NCBI RefSeq assembly: GCF_001544575.2
Contig: NZ_FCNY02000007.1
Span: forward strand, 310,001 to 374,000
DNA: 64,000 nt
Source of the DNA: Caballeronia cordobensis
GTDB lineage: Bacteria; Pseudomonadota; Gammaproteobacteria; Burkholderiales; Burkholderiaceae
Direction: 5' to 3'
Shown here: one piece after another, positions 15,462 to 22,921 of the stretch
Layout of the letters: every line of letters starts with the position of its first letter
Position numbering within the stretch: position 1 is the stretch's first letter
Notes under the pieces: generated by a model
What the model was told of the DNA's origin: nothing
The model's database searches: none
What the model saw: only the letters and a program-made list of their open reading frames with translations
Program-made: the position numbers and the translations under genes

Positions 15462-16778
15462 GTGGATTCCATCGCCGCCCCGCGTGCGCTCGCGCACGAC
15501 GACGCCCAGATCTACCGCAAGGTGTTCTGGCGCTTCGTGCCGCTGTTCGTTGCGTGCTTCGTGTTCTCGTATCTCGACCGCATCAATATCAGCTTCGCGA
15601 AGCTGCAGATGCAAAGCGAGCTCGGCTTTTCCGATGCGATGTACGGCTTCGGCGCGAGCGTGTTCTTCGTCGGATACTTTTTGTTCGAAGTGCCAAGCAA
15701 TATTGTGTTGCATCGCGTCGGGGCGAAGCGCTGGATCGCGCGCATCATGATCACCTGGGGCATCGCATCGGCGTGCATGATGTTCGTGCGCACCGACACG
15801 TGGTTCTATGTACTGCGCTTTCTGATCGGCGCGCTCGAAGCGGGTTTCGTGCCGGGCGCGTTGTACTTCTTCACGAAGTGGTTCCCGTCGTCGCGGCGCG
15901 GACGCATCAATTCGTTCTTCATGGCGTCGATCGCGCTGTGCGGCATCATCGGCAGTCCGCTCTCGGGCGCGATCATGAAGTTCTGCGACGGTCTCAACGG
16001 CATGCCGGGCTGGCAATGGCTTTTCCTGCTCGAAGGCATTCCGTCGGTGCTGCTCGGCTTCGTCGTGCTTGCCTTCGTCGATGACGACGTGGATCACGCG
16101 AAATGGCTCGACGCCGGCGAAAAGCGCGCGCTCAAGGCGCAACTCGCGAGCGACCCGAAAGTCGGCGAAGTGCATTCGCTGAAGGCCGCGTTCAGCGAAC
16201 CCGTCACGCTCGTGATGGCGCTCATCTATCTCTTTCTCGCGATGGGTATCTACGGCCTCGTCTTCTGGATGCCGCAACTCGTGAAGACGGCGGGCACGAG
16301 CGATCCGTTCATGATCGGCCTGATTTCGATGCTGCCGTACGCGGTCGCGGGCATCGGCATGATCCTGATCGGCAAGCACTCGGACAAGACCGGCGAGCGG
16401 CGCTATCACCTCGGCGCGTGCGCGCTCGCGGGCACGGTCGGCTATGTGCTGTGCGGCTTTTTTCCGGGCAATACGGTGATGCTCGTGATCGGCCTCACGA
16501 TCGCGGCGACCGGCATCATTACCTCGCTCGGCCTGTTCTGGATTCTGCCGACGCGCTTTCTGACCGGCATCGCGGCGGCGAGCGGCATCGCGCTCATCAA
16601 TTCGGTGGGCCAGTTCGGCGGCATCATCAGCCCGTACATGGTCGGCAAGGTGAAGACGATGACCGGCAGCGCGACGCCCGGCCTCTATGCCATTGCGTTC
16701 GCGTGCCTGCTCGGCGCGATGCTGATCGTCTGGGGCTTGCCGCGCCGTCTGTACTTCCGGGAAAGCGGCAGCGAGTAA
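15462..16778 (+). CDS. MFS transporter, anion:cation symporter (ACS) type
   Basis: 438 residues, twelve predicted membrane spans, starting at a GTG preceded by AAGGAGACTACCCC. SYLDRINISFAKLQM in the first span and FLGAxEAGF-like IGALEAGFVPGALYFFTKWFP are ACS-family marks, shared with tartrate, glucarate and phthalate carriers. The family imports organic anions with protons or sodium. Place after the FAH and SDR genes suggests it brings in the sugar acid that those enzymes degrade. The 36-bp gap contains only the ribosome binding site, so it is in the same operon. It ends convergently with the GGDEF gene. Confidence 0.88.
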   Translation: MDSIAAPRALAHDDAQIYRKVFWRFVPLFVACFVFSYLDRINISFAKLQMQSELGFSDAMYGFGASVFFVGYFLFEVPSNIVLHRVGAKRWIARIMITWGIASACMMFVRTDTWFYVLRFLIGALEAGFVPGALYFFTKWFPSSRRGRINSFFMASIALCGIIGSPLSGAIMKFCDGLNGMPGWQWLFLLEGIPSVLLGFVVLAFVDDDVDHAKWLDAGEKRALKAQLASDPKVGEVHSLKAAFSEPVTLVMALIYLFLAMGIYGLVFWMPQLVKTAGTSDPFMIGLISMLPYAVAGIGMILIGKHSDKTGERRYHLGACALAGTVGYVLCGFFPGNTVMLVIGLTIAATGIITSLGLFWILPTRFLTGIAAASGIALINSVGQFGGIISPYMVGKVKTMTGSATPGLYAIAFACLLGAMLIVWGLPRRLYFRESGSE

Positions 16779-16784
16779 GGCTTG

Positions 16785-17759
16785 CTAGTGTGCTCGGCCG
16801 TGCTTCCGCGCGGCCTTGTGCGCGTACATCTTGCTGTCGCTCGACGCGAGCAGATCGATGACCGACGCGTGCCGCTTCGCATCGAACTGCGTCTGCCCGA
16901 CGCTGAAGCGAATCTGGTAGCCCCGCGACGAAGCCGCGTCGCTCGCCGCGAGCGCGTCGCGCAACCGGTCGAGCGCGCCTTGCGTTTCATCGCCGCGGGC
17001 GTCGGTCAGAAGGGCGACGAACTCGTCGCCGCCCAGCCGCCCGATCACATCGCTTTCCCGCAATGACCCGCGCAGCGCGTCCGCAAACGCCACGAGCGCG
17101 CGATCGCCCTCGGCGTGACCGAACGTATCGTTGATGCGCTTGAAATCGTCGAGATCGAAGAACAGCAGCGACGCGTCGCGGCCCACGCGCTTGCACACGT
17201 TCAGCGCGTGCTGGGCGAGCGCCTCGAAGCCGCGCCGGTTCGCGATCAGCGTGAGTTCGTCGACGGTCGCGAGTTCGATCGCCGCGATCTCGTGTTCCGC
17301 GATATGCGCGAGATCGCGCAACAGGCCGCGCTGGTCGGCGTCGAGCTCGCGCGGCCGCGTGTCGATGAGACACAGCGTGCCGAGCTTCATGCCGTTCGGG
17401 ACCGTGAGCGGCTGGCCCGCGTAGAAGCGGATGCCCGGATCGCCCGTCACGAGGGGATTGTCGTGAAAGCGCGCGTCGGCGCGGGCGTCGGGGATCATGA
17501 AAACGTCGTCCTGCAGGATCGCGTGCCCGCAGAAGGACACATCGCGCGACGTCTCCTGCGCGCCGAGGCCCGCGCACGATTTGAACCACTGCCTGTTTTC
17601 GTCGATGAGGCTGACGAGCGCCATCGGCACGTCGAAAAGCCGCCGCGCGAGGCGCGTGAGGCGATCGAAGCGTTCTTCCGCGGGCGTGTCGAGGATGCCG
17701 AGCGAGCGCAGCGTGGCGAGGCGGGCGGGTTCGTTCTCGGGTTTGGGGGCGACGAGCAT
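16785..17759 (-). CDS. GAF-GGDEF diguanylate cyclase
   Basis: 324 residues. A GAF domain at about 25-160 (typical ALVSLIDENRQWFKS and TLCLIDTRPR segments) is followed by a GGDEF domain. The active half-site GGDEF is intact at 243-247 and an allosteric I-site RESD lies exactly five residues before it (234-237), so the protein should be an active, product-inhibited cyclase. FDLDDFKRINDTFGH supplies metal-binding residues. No membrane span, hence cytoplasmic. It would raise cyclic di-GMP, which the PilZ protein encoded about 8 kb upstream could sense. No EAL domain is attached. GAF ligand unknown. Confidence 0.92.
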   Translation of the reverse strand: MLVAPKPENEPARLATLRSLGILDTPAEERFDRLTRLARRLFDVPMALVSLIDENRQWFKSCAGLGAQETSRDVSFCGHAILQDDVFMIPDARADARFHDNPLVTGDPGIRFYAGQPLTVPNGMKLGTLCLIDTRPRELDADQRGLLRDLAHIAEHEIAAIELATVDELTLIANRRGFEALAQHALNVCKRVGRDASLLFFDLDDFKRINDTFGHAEGDRALVAFADALRGSLRESDVIGRLGGDEFVALLTDARGDETQGALDRLRDALAASDAASSRGYQIRFSVGQTQFDAKRHASVIDLLASSDSKMYAHKAARKHGRAH

Positions 17760-18027
17760 GTGTCTTTCGGTTCCTCTTCGTGAGCGCGAAGGCCTTATTC
17801 TCCGACAATTGCGCGATTAATTCACCCGGTGACGGCATCGCGCGCGAGAACGCGCGCCACACGGCGTTTTCGCTATCATGCCGATGGTCTGCGGCCCTTT
17901 GTCACGGCAAGTTTCTTGCACGCGCGGCGCTCGATCGGGTCGGATGCATTCGGCGCGTTCTTGCAGCGACCTTGCGGCCGCATTGCATGAGCCGACGATT
18001 CCCCTCACCCGATTCCCCGGAGCGCCG

Positions 18028-19122
18028 ATGAAATTCAAGCTGGACTGGACCCTCGTTACCCCGATCGTCGCGCTCGTCGTGCTCGGCGCGGCCGCGCTGA
18101 TGCCGGGCGCCGTCATGACTGCGCTCGCAGCTATCGCGCTCGCGTTTTCCGTGTTCGCGGCCGTGCATCACGCGGAAGTGGTCGCGCATCGCGTCGGCGA
18201 ACCGTTCGGCACGCTGGTGCTCGCCATCGCGGTCACGGTGATCGAGGTGGCCTTGATCGTCTCCGTGATGCTCTCCGGCGGCCCCGAAAAGGCCGGCCTG
18301 CCGCGCGACACCGTGTTCGCCGCCATCATGATCTGCAGTTGCGGCATCGTCGGCCTGTGTCTGCTCATCGGCGGCTTGCGGCATCACGTGCAGGATTTTC
18401 AGTTGCAGGGCGCGGCCGCGGCGCTCGCGATTCTCTGCGCGCTGTCCGTGCTCACGCTCGTGCTGCCGAACTTCACGAGCACGGTCGTCGGCCCGGCGCT
18501 GTCCACGTCGCAACTGATTTTCGTCGGCGTGATCTCGCTCGTGCTGTACGTGACGTTCGTGTTCGTGCAGACGATCCGCCATCGCGATTATTTCCTGCCG
18601 TTCATCCCCGCCGCCGCGGTCAATGCGAACGGCGAAGAAGACGCGCCGCACGCGCCGCCGCCGACGAATGGCGAAGCGTGGGCCGCGCTCGCGTTTCTGA
18701 TGCTGTCGCTCGTGGCGGTGGTCGGGCTCGCGAAGCTGCTGTCGCCGGCGGTCGAGGCGGGCGTCGCGGCGGCGGGCGCGCCCGAGGCCGTGGTGGGCGT
18801 CGTGATCGCCGCGCTCGTGCTGCTGCCCGAAGGGCTCGCCGCCTTGCGCGCCGCGCGCCTGAACCGGTTGCAGACGAGCCTGAATCTCGCGCTCGGCTCG
18901 GCGCTCGCGAGCATCGGGCTGACGATTCCGACGGTGGCGGTCGTATCGATCGTCATCGGCCAGCCGATCTCGCTCGGCCTCGCGCCCAAGGAAATCGTCA
19001 TGCTGGCGCTCACGCTGCTCGTATCCGTCATCACGCTCGGCACGGGCCGCTCGACGGTGCTGCAAGGCGTCGTGCATCTCGTGATCTTCGCGGCGTTCCT
19101 CTTCCTCTCCGTTGTGCCTTGA
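18028..19122 (+). CDS. chaA: Calcium/sodium:proton antiporter ChaA
   Basis: 364 residues with eleven or so hydrophobic segments and the duplicated cation/Ca2+ exchanger repeats: HHAEVVAHRVGEPFGTLVLAIAVTVIEVALI in the first half and PEAVVGVVIAALVLLPEGLAA in the second, each with the acidic residue thought to carry the ion. It exchanges cytoplasmic Ca2+ or Na+/K+ for protons at alkaline pH. The ATG at 18028 (MKFKLDW) fits the family; 50 upstream codons are open but rich in Cys and Ser and not conserved. The 268-bp gap from the divergent GGDEF gene likely holds both promoters. Confidence 0.88.
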   Translation: MKFKLDWTLVTPIVALVVLGAAALMPGAVMTALAAIALAFSVFAAVHHAEVVAHRVGEPFGTLVLAIAVTVIEVALIVSVMLSGGPEKAGLPRDTVFAAIMICSCGIVGLCLLIGGLRHHVQDFQLQGAAAALAILCALSVLTLVLPNFTSTVVGPALSTSQLIFVGVISLVLYVTFVFVQTIRHRDYFLPFIPAAAVNANGEEDAPHAPPPTNGEAWAALAFLMLSLVAVVGLAKLLSPAVEAGVAAAGAPEAVVGVVIAALVLLPEGLAALRAARLNRLQTSLNLALGSALASIGLTIPTVAVVSIVIGQPISLGLAPKEIVMLALTLLVSVITLGTGRSTVLQGVVHLVIFAAFLFLSVVP

Positions 19123-19225
19123 TGGACGTCGTGCGTTCAGGCGTGCGTTTTTGTTACCATTCGCGGTTTCGCGCGCGCTGGCGCGCGACGTGTCGTCGTC
19201 TCATCGAAAGTCCCGAAGGAAGAGC

Positions 19226-20014
19226 ATGTCATTGAAGAAGTCCGCATCGCTTGCGATGCTCGCCGCACTGGCCGCCGTTTCGTTTTCCGCGCAGGCCAAA
19301 GAGATCACGCAAATCCGTTTCGCCGTCGATCCGTCTTATCCCCCGTTCGAATCCAAGCAGGCCGACGGCAAGCTCGCCGGTTTCGATATCGACCTCGGCA
19401 ATGCGCTGTGCGCGCAGATGAAGGTCAAGTGCGTGTGGGTCGAAAACAATTTCGACGGCATGATTCCCGGCCTGAAGGCGCGCAAGTTCGATGCCGTGCT
19501 GTCCGACATGGGCATTACCGACGAGCGCCTCAAGCAGATCGATTTCACCGATCCGTTGTATGACACGCACGCGCAGCTCGTCGCGCGCGCGGGCTCCGGC
19601 ATCTTGCCGACGCCGCAGGCGCTCAAGGGCAAGCGCGTCGGCGTGGAGCAGGGCACGGTGCAGGAGCGTTACGCGAAAGTGAAGTGGGAGCCGCAGGGCG
19701 TGACGGTCGTGCCTTACGGCGATCAGGAGCAGGTCGAGGCCGATCTCGTCGCGGGCCGCATCGACGCGATGTTTACCGACGCCGCGCAAGCCGCCATCGG
19801 CTTTCTGAAGAAGCCGCAGGGCAAGCCGTTCGCGCTCGTCGGGACGATCGTCGAAGACAAGGCGATCATCGGTCCGGGCACGGCCATCGGGCTGCGCAAG
19901 GGCGATGCCGATCTGAAGAACGGCCTGAACAACGCGTTCGCCGAGATCAAGAAGAACGGCACGTTCAAGCGCATCATGGCGAAATACTTCGAGACCGATA
20001 TCTCGATCCAGTGA
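19226..20014 (+). CDS. Amino-acid ABC transporter substrate-binding protein (ArgT/HisJ type)
   Basis: 262 residues with a signal peptide (MSLKKSASLAMLAALAAVSFSAQA, cleavage after about 24) and the solute-binding family 3 fold: FAVDPSYPPFESKQADGKLAGFDIDL, DAVLSDMGITDERLKQIDF and GVEQGT. The match is to lysine/arginine/ornithine or histidine binding proteins. AAGGAAGAGC precedes the ATG. No permease or ATPase gene is adjacent, so it is an orphan that must use a transporter encoded elsewhere. A hairpin terminator follows. The next gene is an AstE/aspartoacylase-like hydrolase, so arginine or N-acyl-amino-acid use is a possible theme. Confidence 0.85.
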   Translation: MSLKKSASLAMLAALAAVSFSAQAKEITQIRFAVDPSYPPFESKQADGKLAGFDIDLGNALCAQMKVKCVWVENNFDGMIPGLKARKFDAVLSDMGITDERLKQIDFTDPLYDTHAQLVARAGSGILPTPQALKGKRVGVEQGTVQERYAKVKWEPQGVTVVPYGDQEQVEADLVAGRIDAMFTDAAQAAIGFLKKPQGKPFALVGTIVEDKAIIGPGTAIGLRKGDADLKNGLNNAFAEIKKNGTFKRIMAKYFETDISIQ

Positions 20015-20039
20015 TCGCCGTCTGACACGGTCACACGAA

Positions 20040-20070
20040 AAAGGCATCGTTCGCGGTGCCTTTCTTTTTT
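20040..20070 (+). terminator. Terminator after the binding-protein gene
   Basis: AAAGGCA (20040-20046) pairs with TGCCTTT (20057-20063), loop of 10, then CTTTTTT. It separates the binding-protein gene from the hydrolase gene. Confidence 0.8.
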
Positions 20071-20089
20071 GACGAGGGAATCCGACACG

Positions 20090-21220
20090 ATGCAGGTCCA
20101 TCATCATCCGCTCGTCTGCGCGTCGCTCGGCACCGCGCGCGCGATCACGAGCTATCGATTCGGTCCGCAAGGCAGCGACGCCGATACATCGCCGAAGATC
20201 TATATCCAGGCGTCGCTGCACGCGGACGAACTGCCGGGCATGGTCGTCGCGTGGCGGCTCAAGCAGCGTCTGGCCGAGCTGGAAGCGGCCGGGCGGCTCG
20301 CGGCGCGCGTGGTGCTCGTGCCGCTCGCCAATCCGGCGGGGCTGAATCAACACTGGTTCGGCGCGCAAATGGGCCGCTTCGAATTGTTATCGGGCCAGGA
20401 TTTCAACCGGCGCTTTCCCGCGTGCGGACCGGCCCTCGCGCTCGAACTGAAGCGCCGCCTGACGGACGACGCGGCGCATAACGCGCGCCTCATCCGCGCC
20501 GCCTTGCGCGCGCATTTCGAGGCGATGAAGGCGGCGACCGAGCTCGAATCGCAACGCATCGAACTGATGAAGCTCGCTTGCGACGCGGATCTCGTCATCG
20601 ATCTGCATTGCGACTGGGAAGCCGTCGCGCATCTGTACACGACGCCTGAAGCGTGGCCCGCGATCGAGCCGCTCGCGCGCTTTCTCGGCAGCGAGGCGCA
20701 ACTGCTCGCGGACGTGTCGGGCGGCGAGCCGTTCGACGAAGCGTGCGCATCGGCGTGGCGCTATCTGCGCGGTGCGTTCGGCGAGCGTTTTCCGATTCCG
20801 ATGGGCATGAAGCCGGTCACGCTGGAACTGCGCGGCGTGCGCGACGTGTCGCACGAGATGGCGGCGCGCGACGCGCAGGCGATCATCGACTATCTGACGC
20901 ATATCGGGATGATCGCGGGCGAGGCACCCGAGCCGCCCGCGCTGCGCCATCCCGCGACGTCGCTCGCCGGATGCGAGTACGTGCACGCGCCGGTGTCGGG
21001 CGTGATCCTGCATCGGCGCGAAATCGGCGACACGGTGCGCGCGGGCGAGACGATCGCCGATGTGCTCGATCCGCTCGGCGACCGGCTCGTGCCGCTCGTC
21101 GCGCAGACCGAAGGCGTGCTGTACGCGCGTCACTGGACCCGTTTCGCCACGACGGGCATGCTGGTCGCGCGCATCGCGGGCGCAGAGGCGGCGCGCACCG
21201 GCGATTTGCTCGTCCCCTAG
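20090..21220 (+). CDS. Succinylglutamate desuccinylase/aspartoacylase family hydrolase
   Basis: 376 residues. Zinc-peptidase-like domain with the ligand pair H44-xx-E47 in ASLHADELPG and a later DLHCDWEAV block giving the second His; the Arg-containing SGQDFNRRF completes the pocket. The last 90 residues form a lipoyl-like beta barrel (YVHAPVSGVILHRREIGDTV), usual for AstE-like enzymes. Reaction expected: removal of an acyl group from an N-acyl amino acid or a related amide. GAGGGAA precedes the ATG at 20090; a TTG 21 bases earlier is less likely. Substrate is unknown; association with an arginine-type binding protein is suggestive only. Confidence 0.82.
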   Translation: MQVHHHPLVCASLGTARAITSYRFGPQGSDADTSPKIYIQASLHADELPGMVVAWRLKQRLAELEAAGRLAARVVLVPLANPAGLNQHWFGAQMGRFELLSGQDFNRRFPACGPALALELKRRLTDDAAHNARLIRAALRAHFEAMKAATELESQRIELMKLACDADLVIDLHCDWEAVAHLYTTPEAWPAIEPLARFLGSEAQLLADVSGGEPFDEACASAWRYLRGAFGERFPIPMGMKPVTLELRGVRDVSHEMAARDAQAIIDYLTHIGMIAGEAPEPPALRHPATSLAGCEYVHAPVSGVILHRREIGDTVRAGETIADVLDPLGDRLVPLVAQTEGVLYARHWTRFATTGMLVARIAGAEAARTGDLLVP

Positions 21221-21264
21221 AATAGATTCGGCTCTGACCTCACGTCACTGGAGAACAAGAAAGC

Positions 21265-21732
21265 ATGCTGAAGAACATCGATCCGCTGCTCAACGCCGAC
21301 ATCCTGCACGCGCTCTGCGCCATGGGGCACGGCGACGAAGTCGTGATCTGCGACGCCAATTTCCCCGCCGATTCCGTCGCACGCGAGACCGTGCTCGGCC
21401 GCGTGCTGCGCCTCGACGGCGTGAGTGCGCCGCGCGCCGTGCGGGCGGTGCTCTCGGTGTTGCCGCTCGATACGTTCGTCGATCATCCGGCCGAGCGCAT
21501 GGAAGTCGTCGGCGATGCAAGCGCGCAACCTGCCGTTCAGCGCGAGGCGCAGCACGAAGTGGACGCCGCGGAAGGGCGCGCCGTGCCGTTCGCATCGGTC
21601 GAGCGTTTCGCGTTCTACGAGCGGGCGAAACGCGCCTATTGCGTCATCGCGACCGGCGAAACGCGCGGGTACGGCTGCTTCATCTTCAAAAAGGGCGTGC
21701 AACTCGCGCCCGACGCGCCGCAGCAAAATTGA
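21265..21732 (+). CDS. RbsD/FucU-family sugar mutarotase
   Basis: 155 residues. The N-terminal ILHALCAMGHGDEVVICDANFP is the FucU/RbsD signature, with His about 22 as catalytic residue; GETRGYGCFIFKKGV near the end is the FucU-type C-terminal motif. These proteins interconvert alpha and beta anomers of fucose or ribose as homodecamers. GAGAACAAGAA precedes the start. FucU-like length and the GxxxxYGxxxxxKG tail favour fucose over ribose. No fucose operon adjoins it, but the FAH/SDR pair at 13.8-15.4 kb may serve deoxy-sugar-acid catabolism. Confidence 0.87.
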   Translation: MLKNIDPLLNADILHALCAMGHGDEVVICDANFPADSVARETVLGRVLRLDGVSAPRAVRAVLSVLPLDTFVDHPAERMEVVGDASAQPAVQREAQHEVDAAEGRAVPFASVERFAFYERAKRAYCVIATGETRGYGCFIFKKGVQLAPDAPQQN

Positions 21733-21774
21733 CCGGCGCACTAGGGAATACCCTGTTGCTTTTTTGACAAGTTG

Positions 21775-21802
21775 TTGCAATGCAGCGTGAAAGGCGTATA
21801 GT
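21775..21802 (+). promoter_or_regulatory. Promoter of the 49-residue protein gene
   Basis: TTGCAA at 21775-21780 and TATAGT at 21797-21802 with a 16-bp spacer, 38 bp before the ATG at 21841. A TTGACA at 21764 lies one helical turn upstream. Confidence 0.55.
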
Positions 21803-21840
21803 CAGGGTTATCCCCTAGCTACTTACCCTGAGAGACGCAC

Positions 21841-21990
21841 ATGAAAACCACCGCACAACAATCCTTGCTCGTTTCGTTCGGTTCCTGGCTGCGCGCAGCA
21901 AAGGCTACGCTGCGTCGCGAGTGGGACCGTGCGCTGCAATTGCATCTGCAAAACTGCGAAGTGCTCGTCGAATCGTATCGCCGCAAGTAA
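21841..21990 (+). CDS. Small basic protein of 49 residues, unknown function
   Basis: The product MKTTAQQSLLVSFGSWLRAA followed by KATLRREWDRALQLHLQNCE and nine more residues is Arg/Lys-rich and predicted largely helical and amphipathic. It has its own promoter-like elements, GAGAG just before the ATG, and a perfect terminator hairpin 28 bp after the stop, so it looks like a discrete transcription unit of about 250 nt. I do not recognise a family. Alternatives are a small RNA that happens to hold a frame, or a dual-function RNA. Codon third positions are G/C rich as in neighbouring genes, which supports coding. Confidence 0.6.
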   Translation: MKTTAQQSLLVSFGSWLRAAKATLRREWDRALQLHLQNCEVLVESYRRK

Positions 21991-22017
21991 GCGCAGTAGT
22001 CGGTTAAGCGCGTTGGT

Positions 22018-22060
22018 CGACGCCCCCGGAAGCCTCAGGCTTCCGGGGGCGTCGTCGTTT
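22018..22060 (+). terminator. Terminator of the small-protein gene
   Basis: A perfect 17-bp stem (22018-22034 with 22038-22054) with loop TCA, very stable, followed by a short T-containing tail (TCGTTT). The left arm begins CGACGCCCCCGG. Confidence 0.75.
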
Positions 22061-22075
22061 CCGGCGACGATCGCC

Positions 22076-22103
22076 TTGACATGCAACCAAATGGTTGCAT
22101 AAT
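22076..22103 (+). promoter_or_regulatory. ArsR promoter with embedded operator
   Basis: TTGACA (22076-22081) and CATAAT (22098-22103) flank the inverted repeat ATGCAACC-AAAT-GGTTGCAT (22081-22100). A dimeric ArsR protein bound there would block RNA polymerase, so the pair is very likely autorepressed. Expected transcription start at about 22110 coincides with the ATG at 22111, so the mRNA may be leaderless. Confidence 0.8.
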
Positions 22104-22110
22104 GATCCTC

Positions 22111-22434
22111 ATGGATGACGATTCGGTTTTTCGCGCGCTCGCGGACGCGAGCCGCAGGCAGCTTCTCGACCGCCTGCACGATGAAAACGGCCAGACGCTC
22201 GGCGATCTCTGCGACGGCCTTCGCATGACGCGCCAGGCCGTGTCGAAGCATCTCGCGATTCTGGAGGCCGCGAGCCTCGTATCGACGCAGCGTCACGGTC
22301 GCGAGAAACGTCATTTCCTCAATCCGGTGCCGATTCACGAGATCGCGCAACGCTGGATCAGCAAGTTCGAGCGTCCGCGTCTGGATGCTCTGACCGACCT
22401 CAAACGCAAGCTCGAAGGAGACGATCATGACTAG
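22111..22434 (+). CDS. ArsR-family transcriptional repressor
   Basis: 107 residues from the ATG at 22111. The winged HTH spans about 5-85 with recognition helix MTRQAVSKHLAILEAA; RHGREKRHFLNP is the wing. No CxC or other metal-binding cysteines are visible in the alpha-3 position, so it is not an arsenic or cadmium sensor; it belongs to the ArsR type paired with SRPBCC/AHSA1 proteins. ATG codons at 22081 and 22102 lie within or next to the promoter and are unlikely. The gene overlaps the SRPBCC gene by 8 bp. A palindromic operator sits between its -35 and -10. Confidence 0.88.
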   Translation: MDDDSVFRALADASRRQLLDRLHDENGQTLGDLCDGLRMTRQAVSKHLAILEAASLVSTQRHGREKRHFLNPVPIHEIAQRWISKFERPRLDALTDLKRKLEGDDHD

Positions 22435-22867
22435 CGACCACTTTGTGTACGTGACCTACATCCGCACGACGCCCGAGAAGCTCTGGTCCGCGCTGACGAC
22501 GCCCGAGTGGCAGCGGCAATACTGGTTCTCGATGCATCAGGAATCCGACTGGCAAGCCGGTTCGGCGTGGAAGATGCTGTTTTCCGACGGGCGCGTCGCG
22601 GATGCGGGGGAAGTGCTCGAAGCGGAGCCGGGCAAGCGCCTGGTGCTGAAATGGCGCAACGAATTCCGCGAGGATCTGAAAGACGAGGGCTGGTCGCGCT
22701 GCACGTACGAGATCGAAAGGCATGGCGACGACGCCGTGAAGCTCACCGTCACGCACGCGAGCGAAGGCAGGAAGTTCATCGAAGCCGTGTCGGGCGGATG
22801 GCCGAAGATTCTTTCGAATCTCAAGTCGCTGCTGGAAACGGGACGTGTCGCCATCGAGACGAAGTAA
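22427..22867 (+). CDS. SRPBCC/AHSA1-family protein
   Basis: 146 residues of the AHSA1 (activator of Hsp90 ATPase homolog 1-like) START-fold group: VYVTYIRTTPEKLWSALTTPEWQRQYWF at the start and GWPKILSNLKSLLETG at the end are diagnostic. The fold makes a hydrophobic cavity for a small ligand. The ATG overlaps the end of the ArsR gene and is preceded by GAAGGAGACGATC. Such pairs are widespread; the ArsR protein may sense a compound handled by the SRPBCC protein, but this is not established. The gene ends convergently with the purine permease. Confidence 0.88.
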   Translation: MTSDHFVYVTYIRTTPEKLWSALTTPEWQRQYWFSMHQESDWQAGSAWKMLFSDGRVADAGEVLEAEPGKRLVLKWRNEFREDLKDEGWSRCTYEIERHGDDAVKLTVTHASEGRKFIEAVSGGWPKILSNLKSLLETGRVAIETK

Positions 22868-22871
22868 ACGC

Positions 22872-22909
22872 AAAAACGGCGCGCCGTCCTGTCGAACGAG
22901 CGCGCCGTT
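22872..22909 (-). terminator. Terminator of the NCS2 permease gene
   Basis: A 10-bp stem AACGGCGCGC (22875-22884) with GCGCGCCGTT (22900-22909); on the minus strand it is followed by a T-run read from the AAAAA at 22872-22876. The convergent SRPBCC gene may also use the hairpin. Confidence 0.75.
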
Positions 22910-22921
22910 CCCGCAATACAA

